Positions 11,438 to 22,155 of a DNA stretch of 64,000 bases are shown piece after piece. The notes under the pieces are model-generated. The model was not told the DNA's origin. It did not search any database and saw nothing but the letters and a program-made list of their open reading frames with translations. Position 1 is the stretch's first letter, and each line of letters begins with the position of its first letter. A program made the translations under genes and the position numbers. Source of the DNA: Ostrinia nubilalis (lineage: Eukaryota > Arthropoda > Insecta > Lepidoptera > Crambidae); assembly GCF_963855985.1 (NCBI RefSeq), contig NC_087110.1, positions 7,741,001 to 7,805,000 of the forward strand. Direction: 5' to 3'.

Positions 11438-11996
11438 AATTCAATGCAAAAGAAAGCAAATTAAGCTAAAGTCGGATTCTTTAGAAATTTCCCTATATGT
11501 AAACAAATATGGCCAACTGACATTAAAACATTTTTAATCTGTGCCCTAGTGAGGCGACAAAACCTCTCGTTAATCGCGGATTGAAATTATTGTAGTACTT
11601 ACGTACCTATAGAAAGAATTTATAATACTTTATAAAGCAATGCATTAAATAATTAGTAGTACAGTCAATGAAGAAAAAATACATTGTTGATTAAGACCCT
11701 ATTTAAATCTATTTAAATGCAATCAGTAATAAAAATGATTGAATAATTGAAATAAAATCGATTACATTTACCGACTATTGTCTATGACTTACAGGTTACA
11801 ACACTGATATATGTGTCAGAGACAACATGGAGATAACAAATAATTTTAAACTTCAAGTCAATTTGACAAGTCTCACAAATTTTCATCGTCCACATATTTT
11901 GCTAAAATAATTTGTTTAAAGATTGATTCCAAACTTGTATAATCGTGAGAATAAAGTTGGTTTCATGGGCTTGTGAAATAATGTGTATGATATTAT

Positions 11997-12292
11997 TGTT
12001 AGGATATAGAATTTTATCATGAGATGACATGTTGCTGGCAGGTTTTATTTTAAAAGTAAACAGCATTAGAATAAAGTTTGAAAATAATGACAGGTGTAGA
12101 AAAGCGAGAAAATGTGACATTGTATCATTGTATTATTGAATTTCGATAGACTCAGTTGAAAATGTTTTAATATTTAATATGTAATAGATTTTGATAATAT
12201 TTTAATAATAAAGTGTGAAGTATTAAAGTGGCGTTATTATGATTGAAGAATAACCTCCCAGGAGTTGTGTGGAGAGGCACACTCCTCGAACA
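11997..12292 (+). repeat. Copia 5' LTR
   Basis: Starts TGTTAGGATATAG and ends CACTCCTCGAACA. AATAAAGT motifs, one at about 12208, can serve as the polyadenylation signal. Identical to the 3' LTR by eye. Confidence 0.92.
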
Positions 12293-12307
12293 GGTTATGG
12301 GCCCAGC
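12293..12307 (+). promoter_or_regulatory. Copia primer binding site, initiator tRNA-Met fragment
   Basis: GGTTATGGGCCCAGC follows the 5' LTR directly. It is complementary to the anticodon region of initiator tRNA-Met, the internal half-tRNA primer known for Copia elements. Confidence 0.88.
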
Positions 12308-12406
12308 GTACGTACCCAGAGGACTGTAAGAATTATCTCTTGAATAAGAAGAATGAAAGTTAAAGATCTATCCTGATTTTGTTTTGGAAAATTTTAAAAT
12401 AACAAT

Positions 12407-15061
12407 ATGTCGGAAGAAAATTTTAAATTATCAACGTTATCAAAAGGAGAAGACTATACAAACTGGAAGAAGAAATTGATATTGTTATTGACAGCGAAAG
12501 ATATAGATTGTGTTTTGGAAGATAATGCTGAGAGCAAAAAGGATTTTAATAGAAAGGATGCAAAAGCAAGATACATCATAATAAGCTCATTATGTGATAA
12601 ATTTGTTGTATATGCATTGAATTGCAATACAACAAAAGAAATTTTACAAAAATTTGACACATTATTTCTAGGACATGAAGATACACAGATTTGCCAACTT
12701 TTAGAACAATTTTACAAATTCAAATTTTCAAATTCGGATTTGATGATTGACATAGCAGAAATTGAAAATCAAGCAATAAAATTAAGAAATTTGGGTTACA
12801 GCATAGACGAGAAACAAATCATGATTAAAATTTTATCAAGCTTACCAGAAAAATTTGCCTTTTTTAGAACTGCGTGGGAGTCAACCCAAACTTCGGAAAA
12901 ATCACTAATAAATCTACTATCAAGAATAAATCTAGAACTTACTATGCGAAAAGAAAATCAAAATCTAAATTTGGAAAAACCTGAAATGACGCCGTCTACG
13001 TCAGGAATAGAAACAAATGACAACGCATTTGTAGTCAAGAGTTGTTTTCAATGTGGCAAGAAAGGACACATTGCTAAGTATTGTCGGCAGAATATGAATG
13101 CAAATCGTGGATGGAAAAATAATAACCTGCAATGCTTCAGATGTCTGAAGTTCGGACACAAACATACGGAGTGCAGTCAACAAACGAACTGTATGTACTG
13201 CAAGCATAATTCTCATTACACGAAATTCTGTCTACAGCAACAACAGCATGTGAGTAATTTTATTCCTTTAAAAACAACTGTGGACTTCATCCTGGATTCA
13301 GGAACCAGTAGTCATATTGTTACGTCTGAAAACTATCTGAATGACAAAGAAGACATAAATTATAGAATTATGACTGCTGATGGAAACATACATCCAGTTA
13401 ACACCATGGGAAATATTTATACAGACAATATTAATTTTAAGAATGTTTTATGTGTACCCCAACTTAAAAAGAATTTATTATCTGTGTCTAAATTAGCTGA
13501 TGATAATTATATTGTTAAATTTTACAGAAATAAATGCCAAATCATGGATCAGAACTCTGAGTGTAAGCAGACAGGAGTTCGCAGAGAGGATGGCCTTTAT
13601 TATATGAAACTGCCAATGGACATGTCAAAGTCAGTCGTGCATTCGAGGTCAGACAAAACATTCCTTATTAAAGGCTTCTGGCATCGTGCCTTAGGTCATG
13701 TACCTATAAACAAGACTAAAGACCTTGTTTTAGGTATAGATAGAAACTTAGTAGATGATGTAGACATCTGCGAAGTCTGCATACAATCTAAGCTGTGTAG
13801 AAAACCTTTTAAAACTGTTAGATATAGAGCTACTAAACCTTTAGAAATTATTCACAGTGATATTTGTGGTCCTATTGGAAAGGAAACATGGGATGGCTAC
13901 ACATATTTTATTACATTTTTAGATGATTATACACATTTTGTTAAAGTATTTCTTCTTAAAAACAAGAACGAAGCTTTTTCTAAAATTTTAAACATTATCA
14001 ATTTGGCGGAAAATCATTTTAACACAACAGTTAAAACATTCAGATGTGATAATGGTGGAGAATACACCAGTAACCAATTTAAAACTTATTGTATTTCCAA
14101 AGGTATTAATATTGATTATACAATTCCGTATACTCCTCAACTGAATGGTAAAGCTGAACGGTTAAATAGGTCCTTAATGGAACGAACAAGAGCTTTACTC
14201 TTTGATATGCAGCTACCACATGAACTATGGGGTGAAGCGGTTTTAACTTCTGCTTATTTATTAAACAGATGTTTAAACACAGTAAACATTAAAACACCGG
14301 CGGAGATGTGGTTTAATAGAATACCAAATTTAAAACACTTAAATATTTTCGGATCATTAACATACTTTAAAAATAATTTTCAGTTAAATAAACTTGACTC
14401 AAGAAGCAGTAAAGGGCTTTTAGTAAGTTATACTAATAACGGATATAAAATATGGGATCCTTTACATTTTAAAATCTATTATTCAAGAGATGTAACGTTT
14501 AATAATAGTAAGAGTGATGTTAGTGAGTTTTTAAAAACGTGTTATAGGGAAGTGAGACTAAGTGATTTAAATAATTTATTTAAAGAAATTAGTGTTGATA
14601 TTAGTGATGAAGTTATTAATGGTGATATTAATAGTGATATTAATGGTGATATTAATAGTGATATTAATGGTGATATTGATGGTGATATTGATGGTGATAT
14701 TTGTGATGAAGTTATAAGCGGTGGTGTTGGTAATGAAGAAGTTAATGAAGATATTAGAAATGGTGTTGAAGATAATGGTGTTTATGAAGAAAGAGTTACT
14801 GATGTTTTTGAAGATAGAATTGAAGATGTTGAAGTTGATGGTGGAAATACTGAGAATATTGAAGATTGTATTGAAGAAAATATAAATTTGAGAGGGGAGG
14901 TTAGAGAAGATTCAGCTGTTGAAGACAGTGATGGTTTAAGGATTTTACCAAATAGAGAGAGGAGATTACCTTCTAGGCTAATGGATTATGATTTAGAGAG
15001 TTCGTTTTTAACTTTTACGGAAGTTTTGAGTAGTGTTGATAAAGATTTATGGAAGATATAA
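12407..15061 (+). CDS. Copia gag-protease-integrase part of the polyprotein (truncated by deletion)
   Basis: 884 codons from ATG 114 bases after the 5' LTR. Residues 1-180 form a UBN2/DUF4219-type gag (LSKGEDYTNWKKKL). Three CX2CX4HX4C zinc knuckles follow at 213-226, 243-256 and 262-275; one is usual. The aspartic protease DSG is at 297-299. The integrase zinc finger uses H426, H431, C455 and C458, and the catalytic core is D485, D548, E584 (35 residues between the last two). Residues about 735-850 are an acidic linker with tandem GDIN/SDIN/GDID units encoded by a 12-bp repeat at 14622-14712. The frame ends abnormally: after VDKDLWK the sequence jumps to the RYKARLVARG motif in another frame, so roughly 40 codons that normally begin the reverse transcriptase are missing. 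Confidence 0.9.
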   Translation: MSEENFKLSTLSKGEDYTNWKKKLILLLTAKDIDCVLEDNAESKKDFNRKDAKARYIIISSLCDKFVVYALNCNTTKEILQKFDTLFLGHEDTQICQLLEQFYKFKFSNSDLMIDIAEIENQAIKLRNLGYSIDEKQIMIKILSSLPEKFAFFRTAWESTQTSEKSLINLLSRINLELTMRKENQNLNLEKPEMTPSTSGIETNDNAFVVKSCFQCGKKGHIAKYCRQNMNANRGWKNNNLQCFRCLKFGHKHTECSQQTNCMYCKHNSHYTKFCLQQQQHVSNFIPLKTTVDFILDSGTSSHIVTSENYLNDKEDINYRIMTADGNIHPVNTMGNIYTDNINFKNVLCVPQLKKNLLSVSKLADDNYIVKFYRNKCQIMDQNSECKQTGVRREDGLYYMKLPMDMSKSVVHSRSDKTFLIKGFWHRALGHVPINKTKDLVLGIDRNLVDDVDICEVCIQSKLCRKPFKTVRYRATKPLEIIHSDICGPIGKETWDGYTYFITFLDDYTHFVKVFLLKNKNEAFSKILNIINLAENHFNTTVKTFRCDNGGEYTSNQFKTYCISKGINIDYTIPYTPQLNGKAERLNRSLMERTRALLFDMQLPHELWGEAVLTSAYLLNRCLNTVNIKTPAEMWFNRIPNLKHLNIFGSLTYFKNNFQLNKLDSRSSKGLLVSYTNNGYKIWDPLHFKIYYSRDVTFNNSKSDVSEFLKTCYREVRLSDLNNLFKEISVDISDEVINGDINSDINGDINSDINGDIDGDIDGDICDEVISGGVGNEEVNEDIRNGVEDNGVYEERVTDVFEDRIEDVEVDGGNTENIEDCIEENINLRGEVREDSAVEDSDGLRILPNRERRLPSRLMDYDLESSFLTFTEVLSSVDKDLWKI

Positions 15062-15626
15062 GGCTAGATTAGTGGCAAGAGGTTTTTTACAAAAGTATAA
15101 TATTGACTATAAAGAAACATATAGTCCAGTGGTAAACACAACAAGTGTTAGATTGTTGTTGGCTATTGCAGCTCAACAAGGGTTTAAAATAAAGCAGTTC
15201 GACGTGAAAACAGCATTTTTATATGGGGAATTAAATGAAGATATTTTTATGGAGATACCTTTAGGATACAACATAAAGGACAAAGAAAATAAGGTGTGTA
15301 AATTAAAGAAAAGTTTGTACGGGTTGAAGCAAGCGCCACTTATGTGGAATAAGAGGTTGACGGAATTTTTGAAGAAATTGGGATTGATACAAATGAAATT
15401 AGATCCATGTGTGTTTCATAATAAAAATAAAAATAAAAATATATACTTAGCAATTTACGTAGATGATGGTATTTTAATTGGTAAGGATGAGATATGTTTA
15501 AATAAAATAATAAATCAATTAGAAACGGAATTTGAAATGCGGAAATTTGATAAAACTGAAAAGTTTATAGGTTTTGATGTGTTAATTGAAGAAAATTTTA
15601 TAAAAATTTTCAGGAAAGTTATATAA
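15055..15626 (+). pseudogene. Copia reverse transcriptase segment, frame-disrupted
   Basis: From RYKARLVARGFLQK at about 15055 the frame reads the Copia reverse transcriptase: YKETYSPVV, FDVKTAFLYGELNEDIFME, LYGLKQAP and the catalytic YVDD at about 15457-15468. Its N-terminal entry is lost through the deletion at about 15055. It ends at a premature stop at 15624-15626 caused by a one-base shift in the aaaaattttcagg run near 15603-15615. It has no start codon of its own, so it can only have been translated as part of the polyprotein. The catalytic residues themselves are unchanged. Confidence 0.85.
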
Positions 15627-16393
15627 ATCAACTTTTAGATAAATTTAAATACAAAAGCTTAAAAGATAGTAGTCATCCAGATATTTTGGTAGATACACAT
15701 CAAGAGGGGAAAGGTGGTGATGATGATGTGTATCGTTATAGGCAATTAATCGGCTCGTTGTTGTATTTAGTGAACAAAACAAGATTAGATCTGTCGTTTC
15801 ATGTTGGTTATTGTAGTAGACATCAGGAACATCCTAATTTGAATGATTTTGCAAATATTAAAAACATTTTTAGATATATTAAAAATACAGTTAGCAGTGG
15901 TATAAAATATGTTCGTGGTAGCGACCTAAGTTTAAAAGCATATTGTGATGCAGACTTTGCAGGTGATCCTGATACTAGGAAGAGCACGACTGGTTTTGTA
16001 GTGTTTTATGGTGGTGGTCCAATTCACTGGTGTTCTCGCAAACAGTCAGTAACTGCTTTGTCTAGTACTGAGGCTGAATATATATCTGCAGCCGAGTGTA
16101 TAAAAGATCTGCTTTACATTCAGAGTTTGATTCATGAGTTGACAGGGGACTTACCAAAAACACAATTGTTTGTTGATAATCAATCAGCAATAGTTTTGAT
16201 TAAAAACGGAATCTTAAATAGGAGGAGCAAGCACATTGATGTTAAATACCATTTTATTAAGGAGAAATTAGAAAAAAAATTATTAGAAATTTATTATTGT
16301 CCTACTAAAGACAATTTGGCTGATATTTTAACTAAACCACTGGATAGAACAAAGTTTTTGAGACTTAGACAATGTATAGTGAGTGATACATAG
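15627..16393 (+). pseudogene. Copia RNase H segment, separated by frameshift
   Basis: The frame after the shift carries the reverse transcriptase thumb (YRYRQLIGSLLYLVNKTR) and the Copia RNase H: KAYCDADFAGDPDTRKSTTG, SSTEAEY, FVDNQSAI and SKHIDVKYHFIKE. The catalytic acidic residues D, E and D are visible. It ends with a normal terminus (DRTKFLRLRQCIVSDT) at 16391-16393. No functional start exists, so it is cut off from the upstream domains. Confidence 0.85.
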
Positions 16394-16601
16394 TGGACAT
16401 TTGTGATGTGACGAATTATGTAGGTTTATTAGAATATAAGGTTTTTGGGAGTTAACTTGAAATTTTAATTTTAAGTTAGTTATGTAAGGTGTTTAGGTTA
16501 ATTAATTCAAAAGTATATTTGTTGGATGGTTGTATTGGGTAAGTTAGTTAAGTTGGGTTTTAAGGAGTAGATAGGTAGTTGTTATGATTATATAAAGATA
16601 A

Positions 16602-16614
16602 AATTCAGAGGGGA
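16602..16614 (+). promoter_or_regulatory. Copia polypurine tract
   Basis: AATTCAGAGGGGA immediately precedes the 3' LTR at 16615, in the position and composition expected for the plus-strand primer. Confidence 0.85.
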
Positions 16615-16910
16615 TGTTAGGATATAGAATTTTATCATGAGATGACATGTTGCTGGCAGGTTTTATTTTAAAAGTAAACAGCATTAGAATAAAGTTTGAA
16701 AATAATGACAGGTGTAGAAAAGCGAGAAAATGTGACATTGTATCATTGTATTATTGAATTTCGATAGACTCAGTTGAAAATGTTTTAATATTTAATATGT
16801 AATAGATTTTGATAATATTTTAATAATAAAGTGTGAAGTATTAAAGTGGCGTTATTATGATTGAAGAATAACCTCCCAGGAGTTGTGTGGAGAGGCACAC
16901 TCCTCGAACA
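16615..16910 (+). repeat. Copia 3' LTR
   Basis: 296 bp, TGTTAGGATATAG to CTCGAACA, followed by the ATTAT target duplication at 16911-16915. Confidence 0.92.
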
Positions 16911-16988
16911 ATTATGAACACGTAAGTGATTATGGTGTAATTGTGTGCAGAAGTGTTTGTTTACATTATAAGGAAATTTCTAAAGAAT

Positions 16989-17485
16989 TTAGGTATATAC
17001 ATACACATTGGTTTCTTATGCAGTTTTAATAGAAGCGATTTTGCATCCAAAGTGTATAGTCTAATGTTCTGTCTGTACACACGGCCACACTGTTAACTAT
17101 CCATTCCGTTTTTGTTCTCGCTCTCGTCAAATGGTGATTCTTTGCTATAGAACGAGATGACATGACGGGCAATGGGTAGTTAAAACTGTTGCCGATAGTA
17201 CATCACTCACTTGAGAACGAAGATCACCTAATGGATCTCTTTTGGAACGATCTCACGAGTCTCTGTGGGCAAATATGAGGCGACAAGCATTAAATTAATT
17301 TAATACCTCGACTGTAAACTTCCAAGTAACCTTTACGTATTAAAGGTTAAAGGATCAGTGTTAGGGCACGATAATGAAGGAATTAATGATCTGTTAAACG
17401 ACCAATAGGCCTGGTCGAGGGTTAATCTATTGGAAACTGGTTTCAGCCAGTTTGAGTGGTCTAGATATTTAAACTGCTTTTTATA
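16989..17485. other. Non-genic; nothing recognised
   Basis: No ORF, exon or repeat that I can place. Confidence 0.4.
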
Positions 17486-17903
17486 TTAGGCCAGGTTTCC
17501 ACTAAGGCGCAGCGGAGCGGAGAAAAGAGATGTGTCAGGCGGACGCAATTTTCTATACAGGGTGTTAGGTAAATGGGTATATGAGCCGACACTAGCCCAT
17601 GTTGATGATGTTAACATGGGCATATAAATGGTAAGATGAAGTCAGAAATAAATTTTATAAAATCCGATTTGTATGAAAATCAAAATAATTAAAATGAAAA
17701 TATCAATTTTCTGACTTCACCATACCATTTATATGACCATGTTAACATGGGCTAGTGTCGGTTCATACACCCATTTACCTAGCACCCTGTAGAATTTGAT
17801 AGTGGCGGCGGCGTAGCGCGAAGCGGAGCTATGGAAATAATGAAATCTGATTGGTTATTCAAAACACTTCTCTCCGCTCCGGTTTGGTGGAAACCCGGCC
17901 TTA
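17486..17903. mobile_element. MITE, family M8 (TIR TTAGGCCAGGTTTCCAC), interrupted
   Basis: The left end ttaggccaggtttccactaa is complementary to the right end ttggtggaaacccggcctta. The GC-rich interior (gcgcagcggagcggag) is split by the MITE at 17556-17791. Confidence 0.7.
17556..17791. mobile_element. MITE, family M7 (TIR TACAGGGTGTTAGGTAAATG)
   Basis: Hairpin element with about 60-bp arms (left tacagggtgttaggtaaatg, right catttacctagcaccctgta). A half copy lies at 55923-56101. It is inserted within the M8 element. Confidence 0.8.
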
Positions 17904-18128
17904 GGCGTGTTCGGTTTATCTGAGGTGGTAGTTCCAGCTTCTTTCGACGTCATTGCGACGTGCTTAATTCTGGCACACACTTTATAAATACAGGCATTTT
18001 ACATTCATTTCAGTGACACTGCTCAAGTCGGCAATATCACGTTAAAAAATTACTAGAATGACTTGTATCAACAATTGCAATTAAACTGGTTTTTTTTTAT
18101 TCGCAGAGTACAAAATTCTGAGAATCTT

Positions 18129-18250
18129 AGGCTGAGTTGCACCACCTAACTTTGACCGTAACTATAACGATAACCGGTGTTTTTTGTATGGAGTTTGACA
18201 GATTTTTGACGTTTGTCAAAGTAAAAGTAAGATGGTGCAACCCAGCCTAG
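18129..18250. mobile_element. MITE, family M4 (TIR GGCTGAGTTGCACCA)
   Basis: Starts taggctgagttgcaccacct and ends gatggtgcaacccagcct. Related copies are at 19021-19142, 26448-26519 (half) and 56797-56889. It and about 40 bp of left flank are repeated at 18980-19142. Confidence 0.75.
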
Positions 18251-18291
18251 TGAGGTAGGTACCTACGATGAAATTTAGGGTGGGTTGCAAC

Positions 18292-18577
18292 TTGAGCTGT
18301 GAACTTGAGCTTTGCTTTCGTAAGAGGATTTAAATTGAAATGCTTACCAAGAAAACTGTGATTGATAAAAACTGATAAAAACTGATTAAAACCCTATTAG
18401 TGACATACTATAAGTATAATAATTCGTAAATTGTAACTGTCTTATTTTGTTTTACTATGTTTGTAATTTTTATTGGCCAATATAATGTCGGCAGTTTCAA
18501 CTTTCAATCATAAATCAGACATTCTAATTGGCAAAAACATTATCAGTAATTCAGTTTTATAAATAGACTAATAAGCG
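18292..18577. repeat. Unclassified interspersed repeat, internally deleted copy
   Basis: Matches both ends of 7547-8278 (gattaaaaccct block; tggcaaaaacattatcagta block) but lacks about 450 bp of the middle. Confidence 0.5.
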
Positions 18578-18669
18578 ATCTAAAAAACGTACAGCGCCAT
18601 CAAGTGGGTGGTTGTTTGTACTAACTCAAGAGACGTGCGTGATCGGCGCGGTTCTTTACAATCAGTGTT

Positions 18670-18840
18670 ATAGTTCCAAAATACTGAACTGTCCTATCGA
18701 TGACATTGACAGCGGGGCGCCACCGTCAATACCGAATCGCTGGTTCCGATTTTTGCCATGTTGGAAACCATAAAGTTGAACGATGGTAGCGCCCCCCTGT
18801 CATTGAGTTTGGCGGAACAGTTCAGCGTGGGTCATCTATA
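18670..18840. mobile_element. MITE, family M2, second copy (inverted)
   Basis: Starts atagttccaaaatactgaac and ends cagcgtgggtcatctata, the reverse orientation of 1475-1644. Confidence 0.65.
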
Positions 18841-18960
18841 AATAGTTCGTGACACCCAAAGTCGTCACAAAGTTGTCAATCTTATTCCAATTGTAACAAA
18901 GACGTGTTGCGAAGTTTTTGGCTACTTTGGGTGTCGACGAACTATTTGACACTGACTGTA
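18840..18960. mobile_element. MITE, family M3, second copy
   Basis: Abuts the M2 copy directly. It reads aaatagttcgtgacacccaa at the left and tatttgacactgactgta at the right. The outermost left TIR bases are missing. Confidence 0.7.
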
Positions 18961-19020
18961 CGACCGCAGACGGATACTGGTTTTTTTTTATTCGCAGAGT
19001 ACAAAATTCTGAGAATCTTA

Positions 19021-19142
19021 GGCTGAGTTGCACCACCTAACTTTTACCGTAACTATAACGATAACCGGTGTTTTTTGTATGGAGTTTGACAGATTTTTGA
19101 CGTTTGTCAAAGTTGAAGTAAGATGGTGCAGCAACCCAGCCT
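19021..19142. mobile_element. MITE, family M4, second copy
   Basis: Same start (ggctgagttgcaccaccta) and end (gcaacccagcc) as 18129-18250. The shared left flank attcgcagagtacaaaattc shows that the two arose by duplication of a larger segment. Confidence 0.75.
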
Positions 19143-19374
19143 TTAGTGATGTAGGTACGATGAAATTCAAACTTTTGGTGAGAAAATTAGTATTTATTCA
19201 TGCAGTCAGTCGCTTGCGTGTGGATGAGGAAGTTGCTTGTTCAATAAAATAAACGAATACTTCTTGAATACTGAGCACTCTTCATTCATTAATGCCGCTG
19301 CGTCCCAATCATGCGCAATCAGACGAAGGAGGTGGAATCCTCAGCGTGCCCCAAGGATCAGTACTAGCACCATT

Positions 19375-19470
19375 CATCGTCATCATTATCAGCCATAGGA
19401 CATCCACTGCTGAACCAGTGGCGGCGTAGCATGGATTGGCACCCGGGGCGATTCCCCCCCCCCCCCCCCC
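19375..19470 (-). mobile_element. Short RTE family A 3' end plus poly-C run
   Basis: 19375-19415 is the terminal 40 bp of family A on the minus strand (cagccataggacatccactg). A poly-C tract of about 20 bases lies at 19451-19470. Confidence 0.6.
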
Positions 19471-19935
19471 GTCATAAGTCTATAATTTAAGTGAGGTATA
19501 GGTACACACATATTATAGCGGGGGCTAAGGCACCTCAGAATGGTCTGGTGGTGCCCCCCAGGATTTATCGAAGATGAAATATGTTAGTAGGAATGACGAA
19601 TGAGCTATTATGATACCAATCTGTCAAAAGGGCGCGTAATAAGTAACCTTCGTTGTGCGTTGGTACCTGCTGAAAACTAGCTCCCCCCCGACTCCAATGA
19701 TTTACAAGATGATGATAATAAATGAATACTTCTAAGTAGGTATACTCTTTGAATATGAGGACTCATCTTCATTCATTAATGCCCCTGCGTCCCAATCATG
19801 CGCAATCAGACGAAAGAGGTGGAATCCAATATACCGGTGCTTAACCTAATAAACGCGTGTGAAGGGAACTGGCCTGAGACACTGCATTCCCGGTACTGAG
19901 CTGGGATTCGATACTAGTTTTAGAAAATAGCATAT

Positions 19936-20099
19936 GCCCGTATTCACAAACGATGCTTGCTTAAGTGAAGCAGCAAATCGAACGCACAGCGTTGAATAGA
20001 GCTCTATGATTGGTTCGTGTGTCACCCTGTGCAATATTCTTTGCCTGTGCGTCCACGCGCACTTTGAAACCTCATAGTAATGTTTGTGAATACTGGCAA
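19936..20099. mobile_element. MITE, family M1, second copy
   Basis: gcccgtattcacaaacgatg at the left and atgtttgtgaatactggc at the right. It carries an extra internal segment of about 20 bp near 20030-20050 relative to the other copies. Confidence 0.7.
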
Positions 20100-22155
20100 T
20101 AGAGTTTTAGGATAGAGTAGCTATCGTAAGCAACATTCTTGGTCCAGTTTTTAAGGATTAAAACAAAATCTCACTGCAGCATTAAAACATTCGTTTTGTT
20201 GTTTACTAACTACACTCGGCGTAAAATAAATCGCACGGCCCGCGACGATAACTTTTAAGACAAACATGGTGCTCCACCAATATTCATGGGCCAAGTCACT
20301 GGATTTAATTTTTAAATATTTTTTCTTCCAGGAACATTACGAGTATTTCCAAAAAATACATAATTTATATTGCGTTTCACTCAATTGACTCAACTGCTCT
20401 TAGGTTACATTATTATTGACCGATAAAAGGTACTTCAATCAAGTGGTCATCGGAATCGGAAAAAAGAAACATATAGAAATACAACCGCCCAATCTGTTGA
20501 CCGTAACGCGAAAACCGCCCGCCCAAACACCAAGAGCGTTCAGTTTCCGCCCCAGAAATCAATTACAAGTTTGATAACGTATAAACAATTAACAGGCCGG
20601 TCCCCGCTGTGTTGTGTCAACGAGGTAAATCAGCTCAATGGATATTGGTGAGGTAATCTTACAAAGATTGTTTTGTCCGGTTTTGATTGGTAGTTTGACA
20701 ATAATGCCCGTATACACAAACATTATTTAGCAGTCTAAAATTTAGCATGGAGGTTCATTTTAGAACGTAACGTGCTCACTAACACGGGATTTTGCAAAAT
20801 TCAATGTCTAAGCGGGTTAAACAGGATACACGCGAACGAAGTCGCGGGTGGCCGCTAGTATGTATAGTGAGGAGCAATGTCACATGCAAGGTAATATTCT
20901 CAACTCAAAGGTTCTAGGTTTGACTCCCAAGTAGGTCAAACCTCGTTAAAATAATACTAATTTTATAAAGTTTTTAATTTAATTTCATTCTCAGGATTGG
21001 ACTGGTCCGATTTGTAAAATTATTCAAACTATTTTCACGCGCACGAAGTCGCGGGCATAGCTTGTTTAAAAAATATACGTAAATTGCCGCAAGTAGGCTA
21101 AAAATAAAATAAACAGTTCACGTTTCAAGCAATGATACCCGAAAAGTGTGAAAAAACAGCCCGCCGCCATTATGCAAAACAAAGGTGGGTAGTAGTGAAA
21201 AATTCAAGCCGGCGTCGGGTCGTGTGTCAAAGGGATTGTATGAAGTTCACCCTTTTAGGAATCAGCTGTGCAATGCGTAGGGTGGACCAAAGAACCATCA
21301 TGCCTGTTTGTATTGAGTTGCAGCGAGTAATTTCTTCATTTTTCACGAGTAGGTAATAACAGTTATGCAGGTATTTTTTGGAGATACGACCATAATTGGC
21401 AGAGCTGTTGAAGAAAGACAAAAATCATTCTTCAACAAGCAATTCTTTAGTTAGCAATGTTACGCGTATAAATAAGCATTTGTCTTATCATAATATCTCA
21501 TAGTTATGATGTGGTATGAAAGAGGCTTCTTCTGGTAGTTGTAGTAGGTAGTTGCTTAGAATTCATAGCAGATTAATGTCGCATAGTAGGTACTTAGCTG
21601 ACTTACTTAAAATCCTCACTTTTAATATTATTTACTCGCCAGAGTATTTAGTGGAGTGAACATTCTTATTCTATTTCTATAAAGAAATTATAAAACGAAC
21701 ATAAATAGAATCTTTCCTTCGCATAATTTAATCTTCCAAGACAATTAGGCTTGTCATTTGAACCATTCTATTCATAATAATAATTATACATTACGTCACT
21801 CTCTAACCTATTTTATTCACCTCTCCCAGAAATCTTATTTTTGAGCTATTCGAATAAGTCTTCTTTTTGAGCTATTCGAATAAATCTTATACAAAATCTA
21901 ATACGATTGATGCAGCGAACCCTTGTACGACTCTCTTTCTGTATCGCAATTCGCAGCAGTAGCAAATGGGTTGTTTGTTTGAAGCATTCGTGAGACGGAG
22001 GCTCGTTTGGACGCGTGTTTTCAGTTTGTACAGCTTACTTTAACTTGAGAGAGGTAAATGTAATAGGAGTTCTGAGAACCTTGAATATGGGGATGGTTAC
22101 TGAAAACGATCAACTACTTATGACCTTTCACTTAATACAAATCGATGATTTTTAA
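20100..22155. other. Non-genic stretch with Helitron-like 3' remnants
   Basis: cgaagtcgcgggtggccgct followed by AGT at 20834-20859 and cgcacgaagtcgcgggcata at 21036-21055 are 3' ends of Helitron-like copies. At 20703-20725 is a fragment of the M1 left end. No coding exon was recognised. Confidence 0.45.

Larger units (their letters stand above)
11997..16910 (+). mobile_element. Copia (Ty1/Copia) LTR retrotransposon, structurally complete but coding-defective
   Basis: A 4,914-bp element with TG...CA LTRs of 296 bp each, a PBS, one gag-pol reading frame in the order gag, protease, integrase, reverse transcriptase, RNase H, and a PPT. ATTAT at 11992-11996 and 16911-16915 is the 5-bp target duplication. 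By eye the LTRs show no differences, so insertion is recent. Coding is broken at the reverse transcriptase N-terminus and again before RNase H. The copy could be transcribed and mobilised in trans but should not be autonomous unless the breaks are assembly errors. Confidence 0.93.
11476..16988. mobile_element. TIR element that received the Copia insertion
   Basis: A 32-bp sequence beginning ATTCTTTAGAAATTTCC at 11476-11507 is repeated inverted at 16956-16988, with one mismatch and one indel by eye. Subtracting the Copia element leaves about 600 bp with no coding capacity. It is probably a non-autonomous DNA transposon; no target duplication was seen. Confidence 0.45.
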
